Source: Bacillus andreraoultii
Lineage (GTDB): Bacteria > Bacillota > Bacilli > Bacillales > Caldibacillaceae
Assembly: GCF_001244735.1 (NCBI RefSeq)
Contig: NZ_LN868937.1
Coordinates: forward strand, 2,590,785-2,654,784
DNA length: 64,000 nt
Reading direction: 5' to 3'
In this document: piece by piece, positions 35,391 through 45,405 of the stretch
How the letters are laid out: every line of letters begins with the position of its first letter
Position numbering within the stretch: position 1 is the stretch's first letter
The notes under the pieces: generated by a model
The model's input: the letters and a program-made list of their open reading frames with translations, nothing else
Told to the model about the DNA's origin: nothing
The model's database searches: none
Made by a program: the position numbers and the translations under genes

Positions 35391-38300
35391 TTATTCAACA
35401 TGCAAAATAGAGCCGCCGTCAAAGAAAAATAAATAAGCATTCGTTACTTTTTCGTGTAAAATTGTTTCAACTGCACGTCGATACAAGTCAATTTGTGTCT
35501 TATATCGATTCAATAAGATCGGCTGTGCGTCGACAAAACCATTTTTAAATCTTGCAGTAATTTGGTCTGTTTTATAATCAATTAACACTAGCCCGGAATC
35601 GTCTTTAAATAAGCAATCAATAATCCCTTGGATAAACACAGGATCCTCGCCATCCTGCCAATCTTTATATATTTCCCTTGTCGGTACGACGAAACTAAAC
35701 GGAACTTCCCGCTTCACCCAATTAGCAGAAAGTAAACGTCTACCCAAATCCGTATGGAAAAATTGCTCAATTTCCTCGATGTCAATGATTTTTGCTTCTT
35801 CCTCAGTCAAAAGTTCTTTTTCTTGCATAAGGAAGACTTGTTTTTCAAGCGATTGTTTCGTCGGGATCCCCTCATCTAGATGAATATGTTGCATCACTAA
35901 ATGCATCGCTGTTCCCTTTTCTGCCGGAGTCAATGTTTGCTCCTGTAGAAATTTTGGCCTTGCTGTTATCGGTTTAGTAAATGATTGGATAAGGTCCTCG
36001 CCGCTATACTCATCTCTTACTTCCTTTAGTCGCTTAATTTCAGAGACCGATTGTTTACTACGATGAATCGTCGCTAACTTATAGCTGTATTCCCAACTCA
36101 ATTGATTATTAATTTTCTTCTTATATTCTGATTCAATTGGGACAAGATTCCCTTCTTTAACATACGCCAAATAATTGTTAAGGGTATCCACTGCCTCTTC
36201 CGTTTGGGCCATATCGTGACTTGGTATCCAATGGATTTGCCACTCAGATGGATGATTCGCAATTTCCTTTTGCTTTTTGCTATTAGCAATGAATGGATTT
36301 AATCGTACTTCATCACTATCTCGATGGCGGATCAAAGCCGGCCCAATCCAATCTAAGTAACTATTACTTTTTATTCGGTCAAAATCATTTAAAAGCCATT
36401 CCTCATGATCCAAGTGTTTTTGCCATTTTTCCGTTAGTTTATCTCGATCTTTCGTTGATGCGATTAAATAGAGTTTTTCTTTTGCACGAGTTAATGCGAC
36501 GTAAAGAACACGCATTTCCTCAGAGACTAATTCTAATCGTTTCTTTCGTTTCAATGCCATATGAAATAAGGATGGATACGTAATTTGTTTTTCTGGATTA
36601 ACATAATTCGTTGCAAAACCATACTCTTTATCGAATAAATAACTTTTATATAAATCCATCATATTAAATTTCCTTGCTAATCCTGCGATAAAAACAATCG
36701 GAAATTCAAGCCCTTTACTACTATGGATTGTCATTATCCGAACAACATCTTCCTTTTCACCTAAACTTCTTGCAACACCCAAATCTTCACCACGGTCTTG
36801 CATCCGTTCAATAAAACGTAAAAACCGAAATAACCCTCTAAATGACGTTGATTCATATTGTCTTGCCCGGTCATATAAAGCACGTAAATTTGCTTGACGT
36901 TGCCTGCCCCCAGGTAATCCTCCAACATAATCATAAAAGTTCGTATCACGATATAGTTGCCATATTAATTCTGACAAAGAGCCTAGTCTCGCTAACGAGC
37001 GCCAGTCTTCAAGTTGATGAAAAAATAAAGATAACTTTTTCTGGATTCGCTCTTCTATTTCATTTTTTGCTTTGTTTTTAAGAAACTTGCTTGATGCTGT
37101 ATAAAAATTTACTTTTCGATCCTCAATGCGAATTCGTGCTAATTCTTCTTCATTTAACCCAACAATAGGCGAACGGAAAAGTGCAACTAACGGAATATCT
37201 TGATACGGATTATCAATTACTTTTAACAGTGCAAGCATTGTTGAAACTTCTGCCGCTTCAAAATAACCACCAGAAACTTCTGCATATGAAGGAATGCCAT
37301 AGTCCTTTAGTGCCTCCATAAACTGTGGCGCCCATGCGAACGAGCGGAATAATATAACGATATCACGATATTGAATTGGGCGATACATTTTCTTCTTTGT
37401 ATCATACACTTCTTTTCCACTATCCATTAATTCACGAATTTGTTTTGCAACGAAGCGCGATTCCATTTCTGATTGTTCCAATTCCTCACTTGTAAACGCA
37501 TTGGTTTCCCCTTGAATCTCATCTTGTTCATCTTGGTACTCGGTTGAATCACCCTCCCGATTCTCTTTATAAAGAATAGTCAGTTCAACAGGGAATGGAT
37601 GATTCTCAGGATAGCTTGCCCCTTTCTTCAATTCAGCAGCTTCATCATATTCAATTTCACCGACCCGCATCCCCATAATTTGTTTAAATAAAAAGTTAGT
37701 CGCGTCTAATACTTCTTTTCTACTTCGGAAATTTTGTGCCAAATCAATGCGTAAACCGTTATCTATACCATCATGAGAGAACCGCAAATACTTTTGTAAA
37801 AATAAATTTGGTTCTGCTAAACGAAATCGGTAAATGGATTGTTTCACGTCTCCAACCATGAATAAATTCCCATTCGCCTCTGTTGGCTGTTTTACTAACT
37901 GCAGAATGGTTTCCTGAACCATGTTCGTATCTTGGTACTCGTCGATATAAACTTCTTTAAATTGCTTTTGGTAAGCTTGTGCTGCCTCTGATGGTACGAT
38001 GTTACCAAGTTCATCGACTTGTCCTAGAATTTTTAACGCATCATGTTCTAAGTCGGAAAAATCAACAACCGCTCTTTCCTTTTTTAATTGATCAAATTTA
38101 ATAGAAAATGACTTTACAAGATTAACTAACACTTGAACCGGTTGTTGCATTTCTTGTAAATCTTTTAAATACGTTTCAGGCTTTCTTGAAAACAACTCTT
38201 CTTTCAGTTTTTGAATAATTGCTTTTCCTTCATCACGAAGCTTTTTCGATTCTTCTACGTATTCACGAATAAATTCATCGCCCTTGCACGGTTTTAATGT

Positions 38301-39170
38301 TGTAAATTTGTAGTTTTGGAACATATCATAAAGTGCTTGGAACGACTCGTTTTTTGCTTTCTGCATCGCTTCAACTATTGTTAAATCATTCAAAAAATTA
38401 TCCGCACGTTTATATGGACCCCCAGGAACTTTCGTTAACTTGAGACCTTGTTCAAATAAACGTTTCGCCTCATCTAATTGTAGACGAATATCGTATAAAA
38501 GCGGCTCGATGAATGGTAGTTCTTCAATCGTTTGGCCTTCTTTTACGCGATAGTTTGCGACTACTTCATCAAGCCATTTGTTTGGATTTGGATTTGCCTT
38601 AGAAAAATCGTATAGTTTAAAAATTAAATTTTGCAGAGCATCATCACTTCGGTCATTTGTAAACATATCAACGACGCGATAAAATGATTCATTCCCCTCT
38701 TTGCCATATTCCTCTTCTAAAAGTGCCTCCATTGCTTCATCACGAAGGAGCATACCTTCTGTTTCATCAAGAATTCGAAATCCAGGATCAATATCAATTA
38801 AGTAGTAATATTTCCGAACTACTTCTAGACAGAATGAGTGCAATGTCGAGATGGTTGCATGATTCAATAAGTTTAATTGTCTTCGTAAATGCCCTGAGTG
38901 GGGATTAGCAGCAATTTCTTTCTCTAGCGCAACCCCAATCCGATGACGCATTTCTTGAGCAGAAGCATTTGTGAATGTCGCAACCAAAAGTTCATCGACA
39001 TTGATAGGGTTCACATCATCCAGAACACGCTGAATAATTCTTTCAACTAAAACGGCTGTCTTTCCCGACCCCGCAGCTGCAGCGACTAATATATCGCTCC
39101 CTTTTGCATGAATAGCTTTCCATTGGTCATCGGTCCAAATTGCATCTGTTGGTTTTTCCGGTATTCTCAT
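35391..39170 (-). CDS. addA: ATP-dependent helicase/nuclease AddA
   Basis: 1259-residue subunit of the AddAB recombination helicase-nuclease, which resects double-strand breaks until Chi. UvrD-type helicase: Walker A AAAGSGKT (residues 31-38), a Walker B-type YIDEYQDTN, motif IV GDVKQSIYRFRLAEP and LRVLYVALTRAKEKLYL late. C-terminal RecB-like nuclease with LIDYKTDQI near residue 1215. Starts ATG 39170, overlapping the addB stop (ATGA). Ends near family B copy 3. Confidence 0.97.
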   Translation of the reverse strand: MRIPEKPTDAIWTDDQWKAIHAKGSDILVAAAAGSGKTAVLVERIIQRVLDDVNPINVDELLVATFTNASAQEMRHRIGVALEKEIAANPHSGHLRRQLNLLNHATISTLHSFCLEVVRKYYYLIDIDPGFRILDETEGMLLRDEAMEALLEEEYGKEGNESFYRVVDMFTNDRSDDALQNLIFKLYDFSKANPNPNKWLDEVVANYRVKEGQTIEELPFIEPLLYDIRLQLDEAKRLFEQGLKLTKVPGGPYKRADNFLNDLTIVEAMQKAKNESFQALYDMFQNYKFTTLKPCKGDEFIREYVEESKKLRDEGKAIIQKLKEELFSRKPETYLKDLQEMQQPVQVLVNLVKSFSIKFDQLKKERAVVDFSDLEHDALKILGQVDELGNIVPSEAAQAYQKQFKEVYIDEYQDTNMVQETILQLVKQPTEANGNLFMVGDVKQSIYRFRLAEPNLFLQKYLRFSHDGIDNGLRIDLAQNFRSRKEVLDATNFLFKQIMGMRVGEIEYDEAAELKKGASYPENHPFPVELTILYKENREGDSTEYQDEQDEIQGETNAFTSEELEQSEMESRFVAKQIRELMDSGKEVYDTKKKMYRPIQYRDIVILFRSFAWAPQFMEALKDYGIPSYAEVSGGYFEAAEVSTMLALLKVIDNPYQDIPLVALFRSPIVGLNEEELARIRIEDRKVNFYTASSKFLKNKAKNEIEERIQKKLSLFFHQLEDWRSLARLGSLSELIWQLYRDTNFYDYVGGLPGGRQRQANLRALYDRARQYESTSFRGLFRFLRFIERMQDRGEDLGVARSLGEKEDVVRIMTIHSSKGLEFPIVFIAGLARKFNMMDLYKSYLFDKEYGFATNYVNPEKQITYPSLFHMALKRKKRLELVSEEMRVLYVALTRAKEKLYLIASTKDRDKLTEKWQKHLDHEEWLLNDFDRIKSNSYLDWIGPALIRHRDSDEVRLNPFIANSKKQKEIANHPSEWQIHWIPSHDMAQTEEAVDTLNNYLAYVKEGNLVPIESEYKKKINNQLSWEYSYKLATIHRSKQSVSEIKRLKEVRDEYSGEDLIQSFTKPITARPKFLQEQTLTPAEKGTAMHLVMQHIHLDEGIPTKQSLEKQVFLMQEKELLTEEEAKIIDIEEIEQFFHTDLGRRLLSANWVKREVPFSFVVPTREIYKDWQDGEDPVFIQGIIDCLFKDDSGLVLIDYKTDQITARFKNGFVDAQPILLNRYKTQIDLYRRAVETILHEKVTNAYLFFFDGGSILHVE

Positions 39171-42100
39171 TGTTTCACGACCTCCTTCACCTGTTCCAAT
39201 GCTTCTTGCTGTTTTAATGAAGGTAGCACTCGGTAATTATTTTCCTTTAACGTAGAATCAAATTGACATACCGATTTAAATGGACAGAACGCACAAGGGG
39301 TCTTGTCATTCATTTTATAAGGCGAGATTTCAACATTACCGCTTGCAATTTCATTTCCTGTTTTCTCGAAAACCTTTCCTACATATTGGCGTAAATGTGT
39401 AAAATCTTCTTCTGTAGCTACTTTGGAAGTTGCCTTTAATGTACCATCTTTTTTCAGTCCGGCTGAAATAATCTTTGAATCACCTGTCTCTAATGTTTGA
39501 TCCATCATTTGGACAACATCCGGATCAGACAAAATCAATCCTTTCATTTTAAAGTCTTTGAAAATAAGCTCCTCAATTTCATCAAGTGTTAATATTTTTT
39601 TACTTTTAATCATCGGATTGTGAATATGGAAATATAAAACACCGGCAGGATTAGCTGACTTTCCAACAAGTTTTTCCGAATAACGAATTAAAATGTCAAG
39701 ATAAGTAAGCATTTGTAGTGAGAGACCATAATATACTTCACTTAAATTTAAATCACGACTACTAGATTTATAGTCAATAACTCTTAAAAAGACTCCTTTT
39801 TCTGTCTCCGCCTTATCCACCCGGTCAATACGGCCGACTAACTGCATTTTCATCCCGTTTTTTAATTCGAACTGTACCGGTGGCAAATCTCCCTTTGGTC
39901 CGAAGGCAAGCTCCATTCGATACGGAACAAATGCACTAGATTTTGCATGTTCTTCAATGACTTCTGTAGCCCGTAAAATAACTCGTTCTAGTTTTCTCTT
40001 TAAATATTGATAACGATTTGTACTTAATAAAATTTCATTTTGTAATTTTGGAGCTAAATATTGAATTGCTTCCGTAACAAAAGACTGAATTTGCTTTTTC
40101 GTTAACTTTCCCCAAGATAAATTTCCTTTTATTACTAAATCACCAATATATTTCAAGGCACTATGGAACATTTCCCCAATGTCGGGTGCGTCGAGACGAT
40201 ATAGTTGTCGTTCTTGCAAATGTAATCCGTGAGATAAATAGTGAGAAAACGGACAACGATTAAACATTTCCATTCTCGAAATACTGCCAATCAGTTCAGT
40301 ACCATACAACTCTGTTACTGTTTGTTCCGAGAGACTTGTTGCTTTATTTTCATAAAATAAACTTGAAAGGATGCGTTTTGCTTGGTCACGTATGTCGCTT
40401 TCCATCAGTAAGTTATACGTATCCCACCAGAGATCTTCAATTGGCTCAAGCCGTTTATAAGATTGTAATTGATAGGTCACATGCGTGAGTGCTTGATTCC
40501 AGTTCACAAGTAATTGAACTTGCTCGTTTGCTGGAATTTCATTGGCCTCATTTCCAAATAATAAATATTCTCCACCTGGAAACATTTCGGCAAGTCTCTT
40601 TATATATGGTGATGGTATTAAAGCTTTTCCTTCTTCGTTAGCTAATGGATAACTTAAAAACAATTGTTCAGATGGCGTCGTGAATGCTTTATAGGCAATA
40701 AATTCTTCATCCAGAAGTCGGTCTTTATTAGTTGGAGCAATTGTTAAGCCCGATGTAATTAAATTTTCTCTTTCTTCATCTGTGAAAATGCCGTTATCTT
40801 GAAATTTCATTGGCATCACACCATCAACAAGCCCAATCACAAAGGCAATTTTTACATCAGAAAGCCTTGATAACTCTAAGTCGGCTATAATTACTTGATC
40901 AATTGCAGGTGGTACTATGGAAAAGTGAAGTGATTCCAATCCCGCTTCGACAATTTCTGTAAATTGTTTAACGGTCACTTCCTGGTCACCTAAAACTTCA
41001 ACATATTGATCTAATAATTGCATAATTGAATCCCATGCTTGTCCATGTTCCCGACTTTTTAATAATTGACCTTTCTCTTCCGCTTGTATTTGTAGCTTTT
41101 CTAACTTAGCTGGAATATCCAGTTCTTCTAAAAATAAAAATAATGCCGTACACATATCACGACCGGTTTTTGATTGTTTCAATCGAACAGCTAACCGATT
41201 AATCGGAGCAGAAATAATCAGACGAGATTCATTTAATTCCCGTTCAATTTTTCTTTCTTCATCAGTTTGCGGAAAATCGTGGTCTAATCCACGAATTCTA
41301 CGGTAATGCCAACGTTCTTTTTTCGTCCACTTATCCCCTTGAATTCCAAATGCAAGACAATAATTTTCGAGTCGATCCATTTTATCTCGCATTATGTGAA
41401 TATTGGTATCTAGTGGAAAGAGTAAATCCGTCTTTACCGCACGAAAAATTGGATCATAGCGCCAATATCCTGTAACAATTTCGAGTGTCGATCGAATGAG
41501 TTCAATTAGCGGATGATTTAGCATTGGTCGCTTTTGGTCCACATAATATGGTATTTGATAATCATGAAAAATCGTTTCAAATAGCTCTTGGTAGTTTTGA
41601 CTATTACGTACAAGGATAGCTATATCTTTGTATCGATAACCCGCATCACGAACGAGCGCAATAATCTTTCTTCCTATACCTTCGATTTCAGTCCTTACGT
41701 TTGTTGCTTCACAAAAATGAACATTTGCCTTTTCGTCATAAGTTTTTATAGGTAATTGCTCATAATATTTTTCAAGATGAACAAGTGACTGATGCTTAAA
41801 ACGAACCGATTGGTTGAGTGCGATATCATCTTCTATTTCAATTCCGTTCACTTGTGCAATTTCATATAATGACGCATACGCTTCTCCTGGCATACGGAAC
41901 AAATGAAATTCAGAAGGCAACCGATCACGGAAAGAGCATTCTCCATTTAACGCAATCGTCACCCGCTTGACTGTCCTTAGTAATTGTTCAATTACCATAT
42001 ATTCTTGTGGGGTGAAACTATGAAACCCATCAATATAAACTTCCGCATCTTTTAACGAAGTCGATTGTGGCATTTTTTCTGCTAATAATGGTAGGTAATC

Positions 42101-42637
42101 CTCTGAAATTAAATATTTTTGTTTAATGACTTGTTCAAATTGCTCGTAAATAAGTTCTAAATCATGAATTTTTGCTTGGAGTGTCGCTTGACTTCTAATA
42201 TCATTCCACTCATTTTTCAATTCTTCTGGAGAAATACAATATCGCTTAAACTCTGATACAATATTTTCCAAATGGTCAATAAAACCAAATTTATCTGCAC
42301 TTTGTTTAAACACTTTTAGTTGGTCTTTATTTTCATTGACAATTTTACGAATTAACATATTTAATCCAGTAGAACTTATATGAAGGCGTGTAATTCCGCC
42401 CGTTTCTTGAAGAACACGCCAGGCCAATCGTGAAAAACTGTATACTTGAAGGCGAATCATTCCTTGCAAATCTGGTTGTGATGCCAATTTATATTCGGAT
42501 AAGAATGTCATTTGGTCAGGAACAATATAAATGATTGGATTCCCATCTGGCTCAGTTTGCAGCTTATTTGTCATTTCATTCATTAAAAAAGTTGTTTTTC
42601 CACTACCTGATCTACCTCTGACAAATCGTAATGACAT
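39167..42637 (-). CDS. addB: ATP-dependent helicase/nuclease AddB
   Basis: 1156 residues. Walker A GRSGSGKT at residues 8-15; helicase-like core; C-terminal nuclease (FLRVIDYKSSSRDL). Four cysteines for the 4Fe-4S staple are visible: one in NRCPFSHYL and three in CAFCPFKSVC. It recognises Chi in the AddAB complex. I start at ATG 42637 (MSLRFVRGRSG), nine bases after AGGTG, because homologues begin just before Walker A; the frame runs to 42682. Forms an operon with addA. Confidence 0.96.
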   Translation of the reverse strand: MSLRFVRGRSGSGKTTFLMNEMTNKLQTEPDGNPIIYIVPDQMTFLSEYKLASQPDLQGMIRLQVYSFSRLAWRVLQETGGITRLHISSTGLNMLIRKIVNENKDQLKVFKQSADKFGFIDHLENIVSEFKRYCISPEELKNEWNDIRSQATLQAKIHDLELIYEQFEQVIKQKYLISEDYLPLLAEKMPQSTSLKDAEVYIDGFHSFTPQEYMVIEQLLRTVKRVTIALNGECSFRDRLPSEFHLFRMPGEAYASLYEIAQVNGIEIEDDIALNQSVRFKHQSLVHLEKYYEQLPIKTYDEKANVHFCEATNVRTEIEGIGRKIIALVRDAGYRYKDIAILVRNSQNYQELFETIFHDYQIPYYVDQKRPMLNHPLIELIRSTLEIVTGYWRYDPIFRAVKTDLLFPLDTNIHIMRDKMDRLENYCLAFGIQGDKWTKKERWHYRRIRGLDHDFPQTDEERKIERELNESRLIISAPINRLAVRLKQSKTGRDMCTALFLFLEELDIPAKLEKLQIQAEEKGQLLKSREHGQAWDSIMQLLDQYVEVLGDQEVTVKQFTEIVEAGLESLHFSIVPPAIDQVIIADLELSRLSDVKIAFVIGLVDGVMPMKFQDNGIFTDEERENLITSGLTIAPTNKDRLLDEEFIAYKAFTTPSEQLFLSYPLANEEGKALIPSPYIKRLAEMFPGGEYLLFGNEANEIPANEQVQLLVNWNQALTHVTYQLQSYKRLEPIEDLWWDTYNLLMESDIRDQAKRILSSLFYENKATSLSEQTVTELYGTELIGSISRMEMFNRCPFSHYLSHGLHLQERQLYRLDAPDIGEMFHSALKYIGDLVIKGNLSWGKLTKKQIQSFVTEAIQYLAPKLQNEILLSTNRYQYLKRKLERVILRATEVIEEHAKSSAFVPYRMELAFGPKGDLPPVQFELKNGMKMQLVGRIDRVDKAETEKGVFLRVIDYKSSSRDLNLSEVYYGLSLQMLTYLDILIRYSEKLVGKSANPAGVLYFHIHNPMIKSKKILTLDEIEELIFKDFKMKGLILSDPDVVQMMDQTLETGDSKIISAGLKKDGTLKATSKVATEEDFTHLRQYVGKVFEKTGNEIASGNVEISPYKMNDKTPCAFCPFKSVCQFDSTLKENNYRVLPSLKQQEALEQVKEVVKQ

Positions 42638-42687
42638 CGGTAAAAACACCTGCTCTTTCTTATGGCTATCGTTCATTAACAATTGCT

Positions 42688-43338
42688 TTACTGCTTTTCC
42701 TCAGCTTTTTGCCTTTTTTCTATTTTTGATAAAGTATCACCATCAATTTTTTTATTTAGATGGGTTTCGACTCGTTTTCCGACATACCATAAAACGACGA
42801 TAATAACGCCTAATACAATTGTTTTCTTCGGATTATGGATTAAGGAAGGGATATCATGGCCTATATAACTAATACTAAAAATCATAACCATTTTCCCTGC
42901 AAGAACAGCAAGTCCATACTGATAAATGCTTAACCTCGATAGTCCGGCAACAATATTAACAATGGCTGAAGGTGTAAAAGGAAAACAAATTAATAAAAAT
43001 AACGGTCCAAAGCCGTGCCTATCCACCCAATCAACAAGACGCTTTACTTGCTTATGATTTTTCAAGAAAGCAAGGAACTTCTTTTGCCCATACTTTCGAA
43101 TAATAGAAAAAACGAGCAACGCACCGGTACAAGCACCTATCCAAGAGAATAAAAATCCCCAACCTAATCCGAACGCACTTGCATTAGCTGTTATAAATAC
43201 GAATAATGGCAAAAAAGGTAAAAAAGCCTCAATCATCGGCAAAACAATTCCTGGAATTGGTCCAAAAGAACGGTAATCTTGGATTAATTCCATAAAGTTT
43301 TCTAGGGTTAACCATTCATGTATGCTTGATAAGTCCAT
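42688..43338 (-). CDS. yhjE: YhjE, TVP38/TMEM64 (DedA-like) membrane protein
   Basis: 216 residues with about five membrane segments and the SNARE-associated/VTT core (FITANASAFGLGWGFLFSWIG, then PFTPSAIVNIVAGLS). The start is ATG 43338 with AAGGGAG. It lies 50 bases upstream of addB on the same strand and is probably cotranscribed. Lipid scrambling/transport is suggested for the family; the substrate is unknown. Confidence 0.85.
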   Translation of the reverse strand: MDLSSIHEWLTLENFMELIQDYRSFGPIPGIVLPMIEAFLPFLPLFVFITANASAFGLGWGFLFSWIGACTGALLVFSIIRKYGQKKFLAFLKNHKQVKRLVDWVDRHGFGPLFLLICFPFTPSAIVNIVAGLSRLSIYQYGLAVLAGKMVMIFSISYIGHDIPSLIHNPKKTIVLGVIIVVLWYVGKRVETHLNKKIDGDTLSKIEKRQKAEEKQ

Positions 43339-43640
43339 AAAAAATCTCCCTTGGTCATAGGCTAATATTAACAATTTAGTAACTTTTTAAAATTATAACA
43401 TATGTGTTCGTGTATTTTATAAAATAATCCATCAAAATAAGCGCTTATAGTATATTTTACGTGACTTTATTATTTTGCCTAATATTAACTAAACTTATTA
43501 TAACACCAAGAATTATTTTAGGTGAACGGGAGGTTTCTAGTTATTTTTAAAGCCTCATTTCGATGAATGGTTGCTTTTTTAAATAAAATTTTATATGATA
43601 ACTATACCATAACGCGAACGTAGGTTCTAGTCAAGGGGTG
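43339..43640. other. Divergent region between yhjE and yhjD
   Basis: AT-rich promoter region. It contains a 12-bp perfect palindrome ATAAGCGCTTAT (43437-43448) that partly resembles a catabolite-response or other operator. No gene. Confidence 0.4.
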
Positions 43641-43647
43641 AGAAGAT

Positions 43648-44013
43648 GTGACCCGGATTCCTTCCGATAGCAGGGATTTATTAGAGAAAGGAATTTATTA
43701 TCCGATGGTTATTAAAGTTTTAGAAAAAGACTTACATGTTATTAAATCGAGTCCATTTAAGCTACAAAAACCTTATTTAGAATTAGTTGAACATACACTA
43801 AATTATGTGCATAACGAGTTATATAAGGTGAAAAAAGAATTAAAAAAACAGGGGATGAGAGTTCAAGAATTTAAACGGGATGATACCTTTACAACATACT
43901 TATTTATTTATAAAGGATATGAAGAGTATCATAGTTACTTTAATCCACGTCTTCGAAATTATGTGGAGGAATTACTTACTTATTTCTTGTTTAAAAGGTT
44001 TGTGGATAACTGA
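43648..44013 (+). CDS. yhjD: YhjD-like protein, function unknown
   Basis: 121 residues: LLEKGIYYPMVIKVLEKDLHV, a charged helical middle and DDTFTTYLFIYKGYEEYHSYFNPRLRN near the end (given here in part as YKGYEEYHSYF). This agrees with B. subtilis YhjD. GTG 43648 has an AAGGGGTG site. Its last 34 bases overlap the 3' end of comK on the opposite strand. Confidence 0.75.
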   Translation: MTRIPSDSRDLLEKGIYYPMVIKVLEKDLHVIKSSPFKLQKPYLELVEHTLNYVHNELYKVKKELKKQGMRVQEFKRDDTFTTYLFIYKGYEEYHSYFNPRLRNYVEELLTYFLFKRFVDN

Positions 44014-44600
44014 GATTGTCCAAACGAATGAACTGGGGGTAGTTCATAAGGGTAACCTCTTTCCATTGCACCTAAACCATATTCAAAATGATTAAAATAG
44101 TAATGTCTTCTACGTTCTTGCTGAACAAAATGGGGGTCGATTTTTGTTCTTAATAACGCTGTCCGTAACATTTGTTTTTCAAAGGATAAATAAGAAATAG
44201 GTACTTCAATTGATTCACCTGTAATAAAAACAACTTCTGTATGATAACGATCCAATCGTTTAAACGTTGATACATGACTATAGGAAATCCATAGACAATG
44301 ATGTTGCTTTGGAGATGCAGTCGGAAAAAAATAAATATTTTGGATTGGATCAATGACAATCGGGGCTTTATGAGTAACACCAATTAACTCCTTCGTTCCC
44401 TCTTTACGACCATTATAGCTAGAAGCGTAAAATTTACAACCTTTTTTAATGATTTCCAAAGGAGTAAACGGAACAACTTCCTCCCCTTCCATTCTTATAA
44501 CTTTCGAATAAAGCTTGCTTCCATATTGCACCGGGATGATTGCCATAAAAGAGGCATCCAGTACAACATCATAATGAAATTTTTGTTCTTTTATCGACAT
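43980..44600 (-). CDS. comK: Competence transcription factor ComK
   Basis: 206-residue ComK. Conserved core: CKFYASSYNGRKEGTKELIG, THKAPIVIDP, FFPTASPKQHHCLWISYSHV, VPISYLSFEKQMLRTALLRTK (each seen intact). ComK activates DNA-uptake genes and itself and is degraded through MecA-ClpCP. mecA and the ComK-regulated class gene coiA are in this window. The C terminus differs from B. subtilis (HPVHSFGQSQLS-type tail) and overlaps yhjD antisense. ATG 44600 follows GGAATGGAAA, a modest site. Confidence 0.93.
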   Translation of the reverse strand: MSIKEQKFHYDVVLDASFMAIIPVQYGSKLYSKVIRMEGEEVVPFTPLEIIKKGCKFYASSYNGRKEGTKELIGVTHKAPIVIDPIQNIYFFPTASPKQHHCLWISYSHVSTFKRLDRYHTEVVFITGESIEVPISYLSFEKQMLRTALLRTKIDPHFVQQERRRHYYFNHFEYGLGAMERGYPYELPPVHSFGQSQLSTNLLNKK

Positions 44601-44841
44601 TTTTCCATTCCTTTCATTATTTTTTTTACAAAGTCATTACCTATTTTATCATAAAATTCAGTTAAAGTCATGCATAATTTATAAATTATTTTAATAAATT
44701 TAAATATCTATTCTTAAAACTTTTTTTGGAAAATTAAATAAAATTAGTTGAGTTTTTCATTGTACCCTAATATAATATTACTAATAACCATCTTTTGTAG
44801 GCCGACTATTCTGAAGAAAACATTTGGAAGGAGGACTGTTC

Positions 44842-45081
44842 ATGAAAAATGAGAAATCATTTGCAGAGTTAACGAAAGCATATGCTAAAGGGAATTATGC
44901 ACAGCGTGAAAAGTTTATTCAGTCCGTGTACATCGATTTATTAATTAAAGAAGCCCTTTTAAAAGAAAGAAAAAGGGCAATTAAAGAGAAAATCGATGAA
45001 GCTATTGATAATAATGATAAAAAGTTATTTTTCACACTATCGAGTGAATTATTAGAAATCGAAAAACAATTAAACGCGTAA
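44842..45081 (+). CDS. yhzC: IDEAL-domain protein YhzC
   Basis: 79 residues. The C-terminal IDEAL motif (KIDEAIDNNDKKLFFTLSSE) is clear; the N terminus is helical. AAGGAGG is seven bases before ATG 44842. It is divergent from comK as in B. subtilis. IDEAL domains are thought to mediate protein contacts; the role is unknown. Confidence 0.85.
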   Translation: MKNEKSFAELTKAYAKGNYAQREKFIQSVYIDLLIKEALLKERKRAIKEKIDEAIDNNDKKLFFTLSSELLEIEKQLNA

Positions 45082-45110
45082 ATAAAAGGAATCCAAAAGC
45101 ATTTCTCTTC

Positions 45111-45134
45111 AACTGCTTAAGAGGCAGTTTTTTT
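45111..45134 (+). terminator. Terminator of yhzC
   Basis: AACTGC / GCAGTT stem with TTAAGAG loop, then seven T. Confidence 0.75.
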
Positions 45135-45231
45135 CTGGGTCAAAACTACTTCTTTATTTCCCCCATATTTCTCCATCAGATAAATTAAAAAAGTTCTCTA
45201 GCCCCAATTTATCAATTCGATTCATTGAAAT

Positions 45232-45389
45232 AAAGAAAACTCGTTCGTCCGAGCCTTCAGGAGAAACGAGAGACTAGAGTTCGTCGAAAAAGCTTTTTTT
45301 CGGCTTTGATGGAATGCTCGTAGCCTTCCTTATGCGTTTAAACACACAAGGAAAGTAGAAATTAGAAAATTAAACCTTTCCTATTAGCC
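45232..45389 (+). repeat. Family A interspersed repeat, copy 8 (full length, type copy)
   Basis: Best complete copy: AAAGAAAACTCGTTCG, GAGCCTTCAGG, CGAGAGACTAGAGTTCG, CGAAAAAGCTTTTTTTCGG, CTTTGATGGAATGCTCG, TAGCCTTCCTTATGCG, CACACAAGGAAAGTAGAAAT, then CCTTTCCTATTAGCC. It lies between the convergent yhzC and yhfN. Confidence 0.92.
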
Positions 45390-45405
45390 CAAAAAAACTA
45401 TATAT

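Noticed and set aside
44601-44820. ComK self-binding K-boxes (AAAA-N5-TTTT) upstream of comK
   Set aside because: The region is so AT-rich that near-matches are frequent; none was a clean pair at the right spacing.
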